Notes: generated from the sequence alone by a model not told the origin. A stretch of DNA of 57,180 bases from an uncultured Chlorobiaceae bacterium (GCA_903822595.1 CAIJPS010000081.1:1-57180); one strand, 5' to 3'. Positions 42,572-52,085 are shown, counted from the stretch's first letter. Translations and numbers: made by a program.

Positions 42572-43630
42572 ATGAACTTGATTGATCTTGGGTTTGACGA
42601 GTGGTTTGAAGCACATATCGATGAGATCCGCCATGAGGGTCAGGACATTGCACGAGTGACGGCAGTTAATCGCAATTCTTTTATTGTCAGGAATGAACTT
42701 GGTGAGATTCCTGCTGAACTTGCGGGGAAGTTCGTTTTCGGTGTTGAGTCGTCGGTTGAGCTGCCCTGTGTCGGCGACTGGGTCAGTGTGGAGTATCACA
42801 ATGACGGCACCCTTGCCATCATCCATGGACTCTTTCCCCGAAAGAGCTTTTTACGACGGAAGCGTGCGGGCATGGAAGTGGACTACCAGATGATTGCCGC
42901 CAACATTGATATTGCATTCATTGTCCAGTCATGTCACTATGACTTTAATCTGGCGAGACTGAACCGCTATCTGGTCATGGCGGCAGATGGGCATGTTGAG
43001 CCGATTATCATTCTTGCCAAAACGGACCTGATCTCCCAGTATGAGCTACATGAGATGCTTGCCGCCATAAAAGAGGCCGGCATCACAATCAGGGTTATAG
43101 CACTCAGTAACATAACCGGAACCGGATATGATGAATTGCAGCAGGTATTGCTGCCGGATCGAACCTGTTGCCTGCTTGGTTCGTCGGGAGTCGGCAAGAC
43201 AACGCTAATCAATCACCTGACTGGAAGGGATGAACTTGACACCAAAGCAGTCAGTGGAACAGGAGAGGGCAAACACACAACAACGCGTCGGCAGCTTATT
43301 GTGCTTGATAACGGCGTTATGTTCATCGATACCCCCGGCATGAGAGAGTTAGGCCTTCTGAGCGCCAATGAAGGGGTAAACAAAGGGTTTGAAGATATTA
43401 TTGAGCTTGCCGGGGCCTGTCGCTATGCCGATTGCAGCCACACACAGGAGTCAGGCTGCGCGATTCTTGCTGCAATTGCAGAAGGCGAGTTGAGTGAAGA
43501 GCGCTATGCAGGTTATCTGAAGCTCCGCAAAGAGTCTGAGCACTATGAGATGTCGTATCTCGAAAAACGGAAAAAGGAGAAGGCGTTCGGGCGTTTCATC
43601 AAGACAGCAAAGAAGAGTATGAAACGATGA
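42572..43630 (+). CDS. rsgA: Ribosome small-subunit GTPase RsgA
   Basis: RsgA (YjeQ/EngC) helps the 30S subunit mature. It is a circularly permuted GTPase: the N-terminal OB fold is followed by G4 (IILAKTDL), then G1 (GSSGVGKTTLINHL) and G3 (DTPGMRELGL). The C-terminal zinc knuckle is CRYADCSHTQESGCAI. 352 residues is normal. The basic end (KRKKEKAFGRFIKTAKKSMKR) fits rRNA contact. It starts in a 208-base divergent gap with the beta-lactamase gene. Confidence 0.95.
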   Translation: MNLIDLGFDEWFEAHIDEIRHEGQDIARVTAVNRNSFIVRNELGEIPAELAGKFVFGVESSVELPCVGDWVSVEYHNDGTLAIIHGLFPRKSFLRRKRAGMEVDYQMIAANIDIAFIVQSCHYDFNLARLNRYLVMAADGHVEPIIILAKTDLISQYELHEMLAAIKEAGITIRVIALSNITGTGYDELQQVLLPDRTCCLLGSSGVGKTTLINHLTGRDELDTKAVSGTGEGKHTTTRRQLIVLDNGVMFIDTPGMRELGLLSANEGVNKGFEDIIELAGACRYADCSHTQESGCAILAAIAEGELSEERYAGYLKLRKESEHYEMSYLEKRKKEKAFGRFIKTAKKSMKR

Positions 43631-43690
43631 ATTGCCTGAACACCAACAGCTCCAGCGGGCGGCTTTCTGCCTATGCGTTCTACACCTGAT

Positions 43691-45538
43691 TTATACTTTT
43701 TGGTCGATATACGTCTCTTTGACCCAACCCAGAATCTTTTGCTCCTGCGGGGTAATGTTTTCGTCAGCACTTGCGGCCTTCTCCATCAACTTGTAGATCG
43801 TGTTCCGCATATTCTGATTTTCAGGCATTCTGATCGAAAGCCTTCCGCTTGTTGCCATTTTGAAAAGAGGTTCGATATCGGCACTCTTGAATCCCCATCT
43901 TTTCGCAGCTTGAATCATAAATGTACTTTCCTCATCGTTAAAAGCTCCATCAGCCGCAAAAACAATCAAAAGGTTATTTAGTGCGTAATCTTTAACACTG
44001 TAAAGCTTATCCAACACAAAAGGATCGATTCTCGCAGTAAAATCCCCCTTATTCGCATGATAATATTCAGTGAATTTGGAGCGGTTCATCAATGCGCTGA
44101 CAACCCAGTCGTTTGCTGTACTATTGAGCAGAATTCCGCAGTATGAACACTTGACATCAAGTGTGTTCTTGACGGGACCACCACAAGCTGGACAATTATG
44201 TTGATAGATTGAACCCTTTCCGGCCCCGACCTGTGCATCCCGGGTCAAAAAAATCAGCTCTTCCTGTGTTATAATTTCCGGATCGACCAGCTCCACCCTG
44301 TTGTTTTTAACCAGCACTCTCTGCATCGAGCAGATGATCGCAAAGATAAGGATGTTTTTATTTTCCTTTTTCTGCGCACCAATGAGAGTCACCTTGTTCA
44401 GGAAAATACGATTGAATATTTCCTGATTTCTTTCAAACCCTGGTGCAAGTTGCAGGAATAAGTCATCTGAGACAAACCGGCGCATCACTGAAGGATCCTG
44501 CATGGCTTTAGCAGTCATGATCTGCATGTATGCATTTGAAGCCTTGTCCTCAACCAGTTGAACAGAAAAATCTCCATAAATCGAGACCATCTCATATACC
44601 TTGGCATCCAGGTTAGCAAGCTTTTCTGAAAAAACATCAATACGGTGGTAATCATCCTTCTGGGTAATTTCAGAAAGTATCCAGTCGAATTCCCCGGAAT
44701 TAACCATTGCATTACAATGGGTACATTTGCACACCTCACCAATATTTTCCGGTAGTGGTGCGCCGCAATTCGGACAGTTGCTGGAATCATAGATATCTTT
44801 TTCCGGGGCTCCTCGCTTGCGGATAAAAGACCAGAACTCTACAAAATCGTCGAAACCTTCCTCATCCAGCTCATGGTTCAGGGCACACTGGAACTTGTCG
44901 TCCATGCTCGCTTCGATTCCAACATGAATAATGTCATAAAGGCCATCCTGATCGATTTTATCGACCCAGATGTCCCCAATTTTGATATTACTTACGGGGT
45001 TGGTCTGCTGAAGAAGCTCCATCATCCTGAACTGGGTGTTGAATCGCTGATAGACGCCGTCCGTAAGGAACCTTCGCATGCGACTGGTATTTTGTTCAGA
45101 CCAGGACGATTGCACTTCGATGAAGGCTTTGCGGACTTTCAACAAGAATGCTGATAGATCAAAGTCGGGATTCGCTGCAACAAATCCCTTATATCCATCG
45201 ACTTTTTCAAAAGTGTTTTTTTTATGCCCAGCCATTCTGGAGTACAACGTAATCAATGCTTTATCGGAAGATAAATCAAACCCGTATGCTTTCTTTACGA
45301 CGTAGTATACCACGTACACAATGATAATAAGAACTATGATCTCAGGGCTAACGTCTCCACCACCCGTTGAATGTCCCCCGCCAGAAAATCCTCCACCGCT
45401 ATGCCCTCCTCCATGACCGCCCCCATGACCACCACCGCCACCACCAGCCCGAGCAATAAGATCCTCACCAATAAAAGGAATGCCAAGAACAGCAAGGGTA
45501 ATCATGAAAAGCAACTTGAAAAAGCGGCTGGCTTTCAT
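43691..45538 (-). CDS. Membrane protein with two Tim44-like domains, two zinc ribbons and a TerB domain
   Basis: A 615-residue protein of unusual design. After a signal-like helix comes a Gly/His-rich stretch (about residues 32-62), then a membrane helix (EIIVLIIIVYVVYYVV). The rest is likely cytoplasmic: a Tim44-like domain (about 105-250), a zinc ribbon CPNCGAPL...CTHC, a second Tim44-like domain (about 315-445), a second ribbon CPACGGPV...CSYC, and a C-terminal TerB-like helical domain (ADGAFNDEES, SADENITPQEQKIL). ATG 45538 follows AGGAGT and is preferred over an in-frame start 15 codons upstream. It lies 53 bases after an SPFH gene, and the two likely work together at the membrane. Confidence 0.85.
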   Translation of the reverse strand: MKASRFFKLLFMITLAVLGIPFIGEDLIARAGGGGGGHGGGHGGGHSGGGFSGGGHSTGGGDVSPEIIVLIIIVYVVYYVVKKAYGFDLSSDKALITLYSRMAGHKKNTFEKVDGYKGFVAANPDFDLSAFLLKVRKAFIEVQSSWSEQNTSRMRRFLTDGVYQRFNTQFRMMELLQQTNPVSNIKIGDIWVDKIDQDGLYDIIHVGIEASMDDKFQCALNHELDEEGFDDFVEFWSFIRKRGAPEKDIYDSSNCPNCGAPLPENIGEVCKCTHCNAMVNSGEFDWILSEITQKDDYHRIDVFSEKLANLDAKVYEMVSIYGDFSVQLVEDKASNAYMQIMTAKAMQDPSVMRRFVSDDLFLQLAPGFERNQEIFNRIFLNKVTLIGAQKKENKNILIFAIICSMQRVLVKNNRVELVDPEIITQEELIFLTRDAQVGAGKGSIYQHNCPACGGPVKNTLDVKCSYCGILLNSTANDWVVSALMNRSKFTEYYHANKGDFTARIDPFVLDKLYSVKDYALNNLLIVFAADGAFNDEESTFMIQAAKRWGFKSADIEPLFKMATSGRLSIRMPENQNMRNTIYKLMEKAASADENITPQEQKILGWVKETYIDQKV

Positions 45539-45591
45539 AAATGTTGACTCCTGATAGTTACGTTCTTCAAAAGCGATTCGCACGATATCGA

Positions 45592-46599
45592 TTACAATTG
45601 CGAAAGAATCTGCTGCTTTTTTGTATCGTATTCCTGTTGGGTGATAAGGTCGTTATCAAGCATCTGTTTCAATTTTGAAAGCTTGGCCACGGGATCTTCC
45701 GTAGCAGGTTGCGGTGCATTCATGTTGCCCATCATGCCAGCCATTGCCTGGCCCATTCCCACGCCTGCACCAAGACCAACTCCCATTCCGGCCACTCCAC
45801 CCTGGTTTTGGGCAGCATCTCGAAGAGCGGCTAACTGTTGAACTTGAGTGAAGTTCAAACCAACAGCCTGAGCGGCCTGTGCCTCAGCCTGCATATCAGC
45901 TATACGTTGCACCCGGCGCCTGGTGTCATCATCAAAATCGGTATTTTCGACACGAAAATCTTTAAGCTCAAAACCAAGGTTCAGGAAGATCGGAGCTACC
46001 TTTTCGCGCACCCCGTCAGCAATTTCATTTCTGTTGGCATCAATCTCATTATAGCCGAACTTTGCTTCCGCAAGAAAATCCGTAAGTGGCTGAACAAGCC
46101 TTGCCACAATGACCATACGAAGTTCATCAACTCTGAACTCGTCCCTCTGACCCATAACATTAATGAAGAAATTTCCCGCATCCGAGATACGAAAAGAGAA
46201 ATTGCCAAACCCTTTCATCCCGACAGGAAACTTGTACTGCGGATCAATATACTTCACTGGACCAGGCGTACCCCAACCCTGGTTCAGCATCTCGGCAGTC
46301 CGAAAAAAATATATCCCGACCTTGTGCTCACTTTTGAATGCCTGCATGAATTTTGTGATCGTCGTCCAGAAGGGAATATTTTGTGTTTTCAAGTCTGTCA
46401 TGCCCGGTTCGATAAGAACAGCTTGTGGCTTACCCTCATAAACAAAGATCACGCCCTGTCCAGGACCGATAATAAGCTTCGATACGTTTTTGATCTCATC
46501 TCCATTATCTGTCCATCGTTGGAAAAGAACATCCGGTGCAGGATTTTTCCATTCAATGACTGATCGTAACTGCCCTGCGATTGCATTCCATAACGCCAT
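45592..46599 (-). CDS. SPFH-domain (YdjI/virion-core-like) protein with SHOCT tail
   Basis: A 335-residue protein whose first 230 residues form an SPFH/band-7-like domain of the YdjI type: GPGQGVIFVYEGKPQAVLIE, FFRTAEMLNQGWGTPGPVKY and LGFELKDFRVENTDFDDDTR. A glutamine/alanine-rich coil follows (ADMQAEAQAAQAVGL), then a Gly/Met-rich linker and a C-terminal SHOCT helix (DPVAKLSKLKQMLDNDLI). There is no membrane helix, so it must attach through partners, most likely the neighbouring Tim44/TerB protein. In Bacillus, YdjI works with YdjG/YdjH and PspA in membrane stress. Confidence 0.85.
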   Translation of the reverse strand: MALWNAIAGQLRSVIEWKNPAPDVLFQRWTDNGDEIKNVSKLIIGPGQGVIFVYEGKPQAVLIEPGMTDLKTQNIPFWTTITKFMQAFKSEHKVGIYFFRTAEMLNQGWGTPGPVKYIDPQYKFPVGMKGFGNFSFRISDAGNFFINVMGQRDEFRVDELRMVIVARLVQPLTDFLAEAKFGYNEIDANRNEIADGVREKVAPIFLNLGFELKDFRVENTDFDDDTRRRVQRIADMQAEAQAAQAVGLNFTQVQQLAALRDAAQNQGGVAGMGVGLGAGVGMGQAMAGMMGNMNAPQPATEDPVAKLSKLKQMLDNDLITQQEYDTKKQQILSQL

Positions 46600-46688
46600 T
46601 GTAAAGCCCCTGTAATTATGTCAGTAAATAACGGTCAGAAAACGTCACATTGTAAGGTTTTTTAATAAAAAGTTCAAGGCTGGCAAGC

Positions 46689-47774
46689 TCAATCCTCTTC
46701 ATGCAACGCAGGATAGTCGGAATAACCCTTGAGCCCTGGAGAATAGAACGTATCCATATCAGGGGCGTTCAGAGCAGCTCCGGTTTTCCACCGTTCGATA
46801 AGATCGGGATTGGCAATAAAAGCACGCCCGATGGCAATGAGGTCGCATTTTCCCCCGACCAGATCGCTTTCAGCACGCTTTGCATCGTAACCTCCAGACA
46901 GAATCAAAGCACCCTTGAATGTATTGCGGAATGTCTCCTTCATGCTGTCGGGCACGAGCGGTGCACCCATTGAAGAATGATCAACGAGATGAATGTACGC
47001 CGGAGCTGAAAGATTGAGCTGTTCGGCCAGCCAGGTGTACTCCTCTTCCATTCGGTCATAAAGCGGCATGTCATTGAACACACCGAACGGGGAAAGCCTT
47101 ATGCCAACACGCTCCCTGCCGATGGACCCACTCACAGCATCGACAACTTCAAGCACAAAACGTGCGCGGTTTTCCAGCGAACCACCGTAACTATCAGTAC
47201 GCAGGTTTGAATTCGGACGAATGAACTGTTCGAGCAGATAGCCGTTTGCTGCATGAAGCTCGACGCCGTCGAACCCCGCTAACACAGCATTTCTGGCAGC
47301 CTCGGCATACTCGGCAATCGCGACCCGGATATCTTCCACAGTCATGGCCTCCGGCACAGGAAATGGTTTCAAACCTTCGGTATCCGTGTACATCTCGCCG
47401 GAAGCTGCAACGGCTGAAGGAGCAATGACGCGAGATCCAGCAGGCATGTTCAGCGGATGAGAAATTCGCCCGCAATGCATGAGCTGCAGAAAAATCTTTG
47501 AACCCTTCCCATGAACTCCTTTGGTAATGGCTTTCCATCCATCGACCTGGGCAGTGGAAAATATTCCCGGTATACGCGGATAGCCCAGACCATTCGGTGA
47601 AGAAGATGTTCCTTCGGTAATGATAAGGCCTGCCGCGCTGCGTTGTGCGTAATACTCCGCCATAAGAGCATTCGGAAGGTTACCGGTTGCGCGACTGCGC
47701 GTCATCGGCGCCATGACAAGACGGTTCTTCAGGACTATCGGGCCAAGAGTGAGTGGAGTATAAAGTATTGACAT
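46689..47774 (-). CDS. Old Yellow Enzyme-type alkene reductase
   Basis: A 361-residue FMN oxidoreductase of the NemA/OYE group. Blocks: LKNRLVMAPMTRSRA, LQLMHCGRISHP, FDGVELHAANGYLLEQFI with the His-Asn pair that binds the substrate carbonyl, SYGGSLENRARF, and a C-terminal AIGRAFIANPDLIERW. These enzymes reduce activated double bonds and nitro esters with NADPH, commonly for detoxification. The ATG at 47774 follows GAGGAAT; a TTG nine codons upstream is less likely. It is monocistronic. Confidence 0.93.
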   Translation of the reverse strand: MSILYTPLTLGPIVLKNRLVMAPMTRSRATGNLPNALMAEYYAQRSAAGLIITEGTSSSPNGLGYPRIPGIFSTAQVDGWKAITKGVHGKGSKIFLQLMHCGRISHPLNMPAGSRVIAPSAVAASGEMYTDTEGLKPFPVPEAMTVEDIRVAIAEYAEAARNAVLAGFDGVELHAANGYLLEQFIRPNSNLRTDSYGGSLENRARFVLEVVDAVSGSIGRERVGIRLSPFGVFNDMPLYDRMEEEYTWLAEQLNLSAPAYIHLVDHSSMGAPLVPDSMKETFRNTFKGALILSGGYDAKRAESDLVGGKCDLIAIGRAFIANPDLIERWKTGAALNAPDMDTFYSPGLKGYSDYPALHEED

Positions 47775-47913
47775 GGTAGATTCCTCAATGAAATGGTTCA
47801 ACTACAAATACAACTTATTGCGTTGTTTAACCACCAACAAATGTATGGGCTTGAGGGTTCATACAGGTCAGTATTTCTCATCGATTGCACGCTCCCATTT
47901 CGATGATCCATAA

Positions 47914-47966
47914 CAAAAAAAGCGCACAACAATCACTGTTCAGCCATCGTTGTACGCTTTTTTTTT
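47914..47966. terminator. Hairpin terminator, usable on both strands
   Basis: AAAAAAAGCG-C-ACAAC and GTTGT-A-CGCTTTTTTTTT form a stem with one mismatch around a loop of about 18 bases. The A run and T run on the two sides make it work in either direction. It lies just after the stop of the PepSY-like gene on the minus strand. Confidence 0.7.
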
Positions 47967-47971
47967 GAATT

Positions 47972-48970
47972 TTAATCAGTTTTGTCCAACGAATGGACGT
48001 TTTGTACATTTCTTGCTTCTTTCAAACTTGCTTTTGCTCTTTCATCGATAACTGGCCTGACAGATTCCATCGGATTCCTCTGTATGTTCACCAATGCGAG
48101 ATAATTAAATGGCTCAACATGGCTTTTGCCAAGAGATACCTTCGTATCAAAAATAAATACCGGCTGAAGGGTTTTTCCATTTCCATCATAGTATGCTTTG
48201 CCGCTGCTCTTTACTTCATAGGTTGCCTCCCGGCCAAATTCCGTTGCTATTATTTTGCGCAATTCTGACTCTGCTTCTGTTTGGCTGACAATTTGTTCCG
48301 GCTTTAATTGAGCTTTCGTCGACAGATTTACTTCTCTCCATCGTTTTATTACTCCTGTTACTTCACCTGCATTACCAATGTTGACAACCATTTTAGACCC
48401 AGGTCCAACTACAGGAACTCCATCAAGAACTCTTCCATAAGAAAGGGTTATCATTTTATCAATGACTGGCCCACCTTGTTTCCCGTCAATAATTGACGAT
48501 GATCTGAGGCCACCTTTATGTACCAATTGAATTTCTGCTTCGTTAAGAGGCAAGAGGTTAAACTTTTTTAAATATTCCCGCGCTATTTTATCACCTTCCT
48601 CATGAGAAGGAAGCTTTGGTACTACATCGCCATAATACTTTCTCATGCTTTTAGTGAAACTGATATTACCTGTACTCAAATCCTGTTCAAAATATACAGA
48701 AGCATCCTCAGGTGATGAGTAACAGGCTATTCTCTGATTGGTTACGGCAAGAGGGACGTTGCCTGCATCCATTACTTGTGCAGCAATTCTGCCTGCACTT
48801 GCAACAGATAACTCTTTTGGTGCCTCAAAAGAGTATGTAAAAACTTTTTCTGCTCTGACAATCACATTGGAAGGATTGATCTGGGCTGTATTCTTAGGCT
48901 GAGAAGGTAATAAAAAAACAGCCGCCAGCACAGGAGCCATTAGTTTCTGCATTTTATTAATTTTTTTCAT
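47972..48970 (-). CDS. Secreted PepSY/propeptide-like protein
   Basis: A 332-residue protein with a Sec signal (MQKLMAPVLAAVFLLPS). The mature part contains repeats of the PepSY/FTP type: HEEGDKIAREYLKKFNLLP near 120 and QTEAESELRKIIATEF near 235, with VTGVIKRWREVNLS between. Domains like this act as inhibitory or folding propeptides of secreted peptidases. It follows the caspase-like gene by 101 bases on the same strand. In some genomes such domains and a DUF6345 domain occur in one chain, as I remember it, so here the two parts may be split. Confidence 0.65.
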   Translation of the reverse strand: MKKINKMQKLMAPVLAAVFLLPSQPKNTAQINPSNVIVRAEKVFTYSFEAPKELSVASAGRIAAQVMDAGNVPLAVTNQRIACYSSPEDASVYFEQDLSTGNISFTKSMRKYYGDVVPKLPSHEEGDKIAREYLKKFNLLPLNEAEIQLVHKGGLRSSSIIDGKQGGPVIDKMITLSYGRVLDGVPVVGPGSKMVVNIGNAGEVTGVIKRWREVNLSTKAQLKPEQIVSQTEAESELRKIIATEFGREATYEVKSSGKAYYDGNGKTLQPVFIFDTKVSLGKSHVEPFNYLALVNIQRNPMESVRPVIDERAKASLKEARNVQNVHSLDKTD

Positions 48971-49071
48971 TTTGCCTGGTTTTTAGATTTTGATTCGAAA
49001 TTTGCGTTCATTTTCTATCGATTCTTTCACAAAGCGAAGCTATAGTGGAATTTACTCCCGCCAATTGAAAA

Positions 49072-49818
49072 TTAATATTGCCACCATGTTTTCATATTGT
49101 GTGCTCCAGGAGCAGGATCTTCGGAGTAATTACCCAAACGGTCATTTTCTGTAGTAGTATAGAGTATGGTACTTGCATAGCCAGGCCATGAACTCTCATG
49201 CCATATTGATCGCTCTTCATTAACCGCATTAAACCATGATTGCCATACCCCACCATTTCCCTTTAATTTATTTGCAAAATTATTCGGGATACCATTATCA
49301 GAATAGCTTAATGTTCTGAAACCTACCAACTGATGCAATCCCTTGAAGATTGAATTTGCCCAGGGTGACCACCAGTCTCCACCTCCCGCCTCGGGCGCAC
49401 CGGTAACTGTAGAACATGATTCTATAATGAGAAACTCAAGATCCCCATTGGTAGGCAAGTATCCATAACCGGGGCATAAGTTAAGAGAAGCCCCTGTATC
49501 CGGAGTTTTCGTGCATTGGGTATAATAAGGCGAACCGTGCGATGCAACATAGACAAGATCCATTTTATCAACAAAATTTGCAGCCTCCGTATTAAAGAAT
49601 CGTGGCTCAGACCAATAATACTGTGAAGTCGTATAACGATTGCTGCCAATGTTTTGCCAACCCTGAAAGTTTTTAACAAAGTTCCAGACGTTTCTGACAA
49701 AGCGGTCTTCGGCTTTGTCCACATAACCGCCTATTTCTCTATCACCTGCCATACTAACTTTAATAAAGCAAAGGAGAAACAACGGAATTAACAGTGCTGA
49801 TTTTAATGTTGTTTTCAT
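49072..49818 (-). CDS. Secreted caspase-like (DUF6345-like) protein
   Basis: A 248-residue secreted protein (signal LLIPLFLLCFIKVSMAG). The core looks like a clan CD peptidase: a hydrophobic strand ending in VYVASHGSPYY (candidate histidine) and a second strand ending in LEFLIIESCSTVTGAPE (candidate cysteine). These are the positions of the His-Cys dyad in caspases, gingipains and separase. The rest is rich in tryptophan and aromatic residues. I recall this pattern as DUF6345. Peptidase activity is inferred from pattern only. It is the first gene of a pair with the PepSY-like protein. Confidence 0.65.
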   Translation of the reverse strand: MKTTLKSALLIPLFLLCFIKVSMAGDREIGGYVDKAEDRFVRNVWNFVKNFQGWQNIGSNRYTTSQYYWSEPRFFNTEAANFVDKMDLVYVASHGSPYYTQCTKTPDTGASLNLCPGYGYLPTNGDLEFLIIESCSTVTGAPEAGGGDWWSPWANSIFKGLHQLVGFRTLSYSDNGIPNNFANKLKGNGGVWQSWFNAVNEERSIWHESSWPGYASTILYTTTENDRLGNYSEDPAPGAHNMKTWWQY

Positions 49819-50566
49819 TTTATTTATCTATTAGCATTCATTTTGCCTACTCTTTTCCGGATTTTCGGCTTCCTCCATTTTTTTGGTAATCTCCTGACAC
49901 CAATTCCACGATCCACGATCACCAAGGCATATCACACAAAGTGTTTATAGTCTTGCAAAAGTCGGGTTAACCCTCTACTGCTACCATATAACCACAACTA
50001 TTGTGATTATATTTTTGCAAATTGCTGAATGGTGATTTTATTTGGCTGGAAATATTTCTCAACTCACGGATATAAATCCGGGCTCTTTTTTGAACGCTAA
50101 CACCCAAGGAACTCTCACAGATACACCACATAACAGTTCGCTTCTGAACAAGGTGTAGCGCAACAAATGTCCGGTGACCACATGATGACGCAACAGAGCA
50201 ACAAAAAAGGCAGTTGCAAAATTAACAACTGTAAAGTACATATATTTCAAGAAAATTGTTAGCAATCAGCGAAAATAATATCACCCCATGGTCAAAAAAA
50301 AGATGACTTTTGGCGATGCCCATCAGCTCCTTTTGCTTCACAAGCCGTAGCATAAACACCCCTTGCTTGACCCATAGCAGGCGTTATAGACGTACCGGAA
50401 AACGATGGTACTGAATCGCTGGTTTGGTCAAGAGGTCAATAATTTATTATAGTTTTACGGCAGTAAGTATATTGCGGTGTTTGTCAGAATCATGAAAAAC
50501 GTTCAAACCGTTACCTGCATTAGAGTACTGTGCAAGACTTGAACAACATACCAAAAGGAGAGATAG
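49819..50566. other. Intergenic stretch, no gene seen
   Basis: About 750 AT-rich bases between the caspase-like gene and a small membrane protein. A short inverted repeat CGGAT-ATAA-ATCCG followed by GGCTCTTTTTT (near 50070-50095) could end plus-strand transcription. On the minus strand a stretch of about 50 open codons at 50287-50435 reads SGTSITPAMGQARGVYATAC and onwards, which looks protein-like but has no start or known family. Nothing else is supported. Confidence 0.4.
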
Positions 50567-50959
50567 ATGAGCAATCCGGCCAAAAGCGTTTTCGCGTTCG
50601 GGATCTATGAGCTGATTCTTGGGGTTGGTCTCATGACAACACCCAATCCCCTTCTTGCATTTTTTGGTTTTCCCTGCACAAACGAAGTCTGGATTCGAGT
50701 TATCGGAGTGCTTTTGTGCTTTTTCGCCTTCTATGACTTCATGGCGGCCCGCCATGAATTGACCGACTATTTCCGATGGACGGTCTATGCCCGTTCATCA
50801 GTTATTTTCTTTTTCACCGCACTGGTCTTGGCGGGTTTCGCCATCCCTACGCTCATTCTTTTCGGCGTCGTGGATCTGCTCGGTGCGTTCTGGACAGCCA
50901 TTGCACTGCGCTCATCAAAATTTTCAGAGCATCACCAGAAACATAATTTATCTACGTAG
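50567..50959 (+). CDS. Small four-helix membrane protein, unknown
   Basis: A 130-residue inner-membrane protein with four hydrophobic helices: SVFAFGIYELILGVGLMTT, WIRVIGVLLCFFAFYDFMAA, an SSVIFFFTALVLAGFAIPTL helix, and a final one ending DLLGAFWTAIALR. The loops are short and the last residues are polar (HHQKHN). An AAAAGGAGAG ribosome site precedes the ATG. I recall similar short proteins annotated only as hypothetical. Confidence 0.8.
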   Translation: MSNPAKSVFAFGIYELILGVGLMTTPNPLLAFFGFPCTNEVWIRVIGVLLCFFAFYDFMAARHELTDYFRWTVYARSSVIFFFTALVLAGFAIPTLILFGVVDLLGAFWTAIALRSSKFSEHHQKHNLST

Positions 50960-50996
50960 AGGCATTTATCCTCGGAAATACAATAGCCATGATTAT

Positions 50997-52085
50997 TTAT
51001 TTACCGAAGGGCTGCGGAGGCGGTGTTGTGTCGGATGATGGCGGAAGATACGGAAGCTCGAATTTTGGCTGGTCGCCGGTCAAACTCTTCAGGAATGCAA
51101 CAATATTGGAATTCTCCTTTTCAGTGAACTTTTTGCCCAATTGAATACGGCCCATAACCTCAACGGCCTTCGAGAGTGTTGCCGCCCCGCCGTCATGAAA
51201 ATAAGGATAGGTAAGCTCAACATTCCTCAAGGTCGGCACCTTGAATTTGAAACGGTCCGCCTCTTTTTTTGTAACAGCAAAACGACCTGTTGCAGAATTC
51301 GTTGACTTGTATGGTTCCACGACACCTGTTTTCTGGAATGAATTACCACCGAGAGAGGGTCCATTGTGGCATGCTGTACATCCACTGCTTTTGAACAGCT
51401 TATAGCCTGCAAGCTCCTGTTTGGTAATCGCTGCGTCATCGCCGTTCAGCCATTTGTCGAAACGGGCATTGGGAGTGACCAGTGTCTCTTCGAAGGCTGT
51501 CAGGGCAGTTATCATCTGCTCCATATCAATCCTGCCGGAATGAAATACCTGATTGAACTCTTCAACATAAAGGGGAATAGATCGAAGGATCGCAACAGTA
51601 AGAGCGTGTGTAAATGGGACTCGTCGCGAATTGCTTACCTTCCCCTCGATGAACGCAACCATTCCTCCATAGGCATAATCGCCAACCGATAAGAGTTCCT
51701 TGAAATTTTTTACCCGACCGTCCCAGAACTGCGCAAAATTAATGTTTGAATTCAGTACCGTTGGTGCGTTGATTGCTCCTTTACGCAAGTTATGACCGAC
51801 AGAGGTTTTCAGATTATCACTGCCGCCCATACTGAGATTGTGGCATGAGTTGCAGGAAATAAATCCTGATTTGGAAAGCCGGGGATCAAAGAAGAGTTTT
51901 TTGCCAAGCTCCACCATAGCCTGATCAGCCACTTTCGGAACTGCCAGAGGTTTGACCGGCTCATCCCTCCCCTGCCCAGAAACAAATACGCTACTCTCTT
52001 TTTCAGCAAGCAGGTTTCCGTTTGAAAAAGTGACAACCCCAACCAGCAAAATGCCAGCCACAAATGAATACATTTTCATTGGCAA
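50997..52085 (-). CDS. Diheme cytochrome c peroxidase (MauG/CcpA family)
   Basis: A 362-residue periplasmic enzyme that reduces hydrogen peroxide with electrons from cytochrome c. Two c-type haem motifs are present: SCNSCHNLSMGG and GCTACHNGPSLGG. A signal peptide (VAGILLVGVVTFSNGNLLA) leads it to the periplasm. LGKKLFFDPRLSKSGFISC, TPNARFDKWLNGDD and VPTLRNVELTYPYFHDGGA are standard blocks. The proline-rich end (PPSSDTTPPPQPFGK) is unusual but short. In an anaerobe it would protect against oxygen stress. Confidence 0.93.
   Translation of the reverse strand: MPMKMYSFVAGILLVGVVTFSNGNLLAEKESSVFVSGQGRDEPVKPLAVPKVADQAMVELGKKLFFDPRLSKSGFISCNSCHNLSMGGSDNLKTSVGHNLRKGAINAPTVLNSNINFAQFWDGRVKNFKELLSVGDYAYGGMVAFIEGKVSNSRRVPFTHALTVAILRSIPLYVEEFNQVFHSGRIDMEQMITALTAFEETLVTPNARFDKWLNGDDAAITKQELAGYKLFKSSGCTACHNGPSLGGNSFQKTGVVEPYKSTNSATGRFAVTKKEADRFKFKVPTLRNVELTYPYFHDGGAATLSKAVEVMGRIQLGKKFTEKENSNIVAFLKSLTGDQPKFELPYLPPSSDTTPPPQPFGK

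Noticed and set aside
45838-46563. Plus-strand frame of 241 codons opposite the SPFH gene
   Set aside because: It is antisense to a clear SPFH domain and has no start signal.
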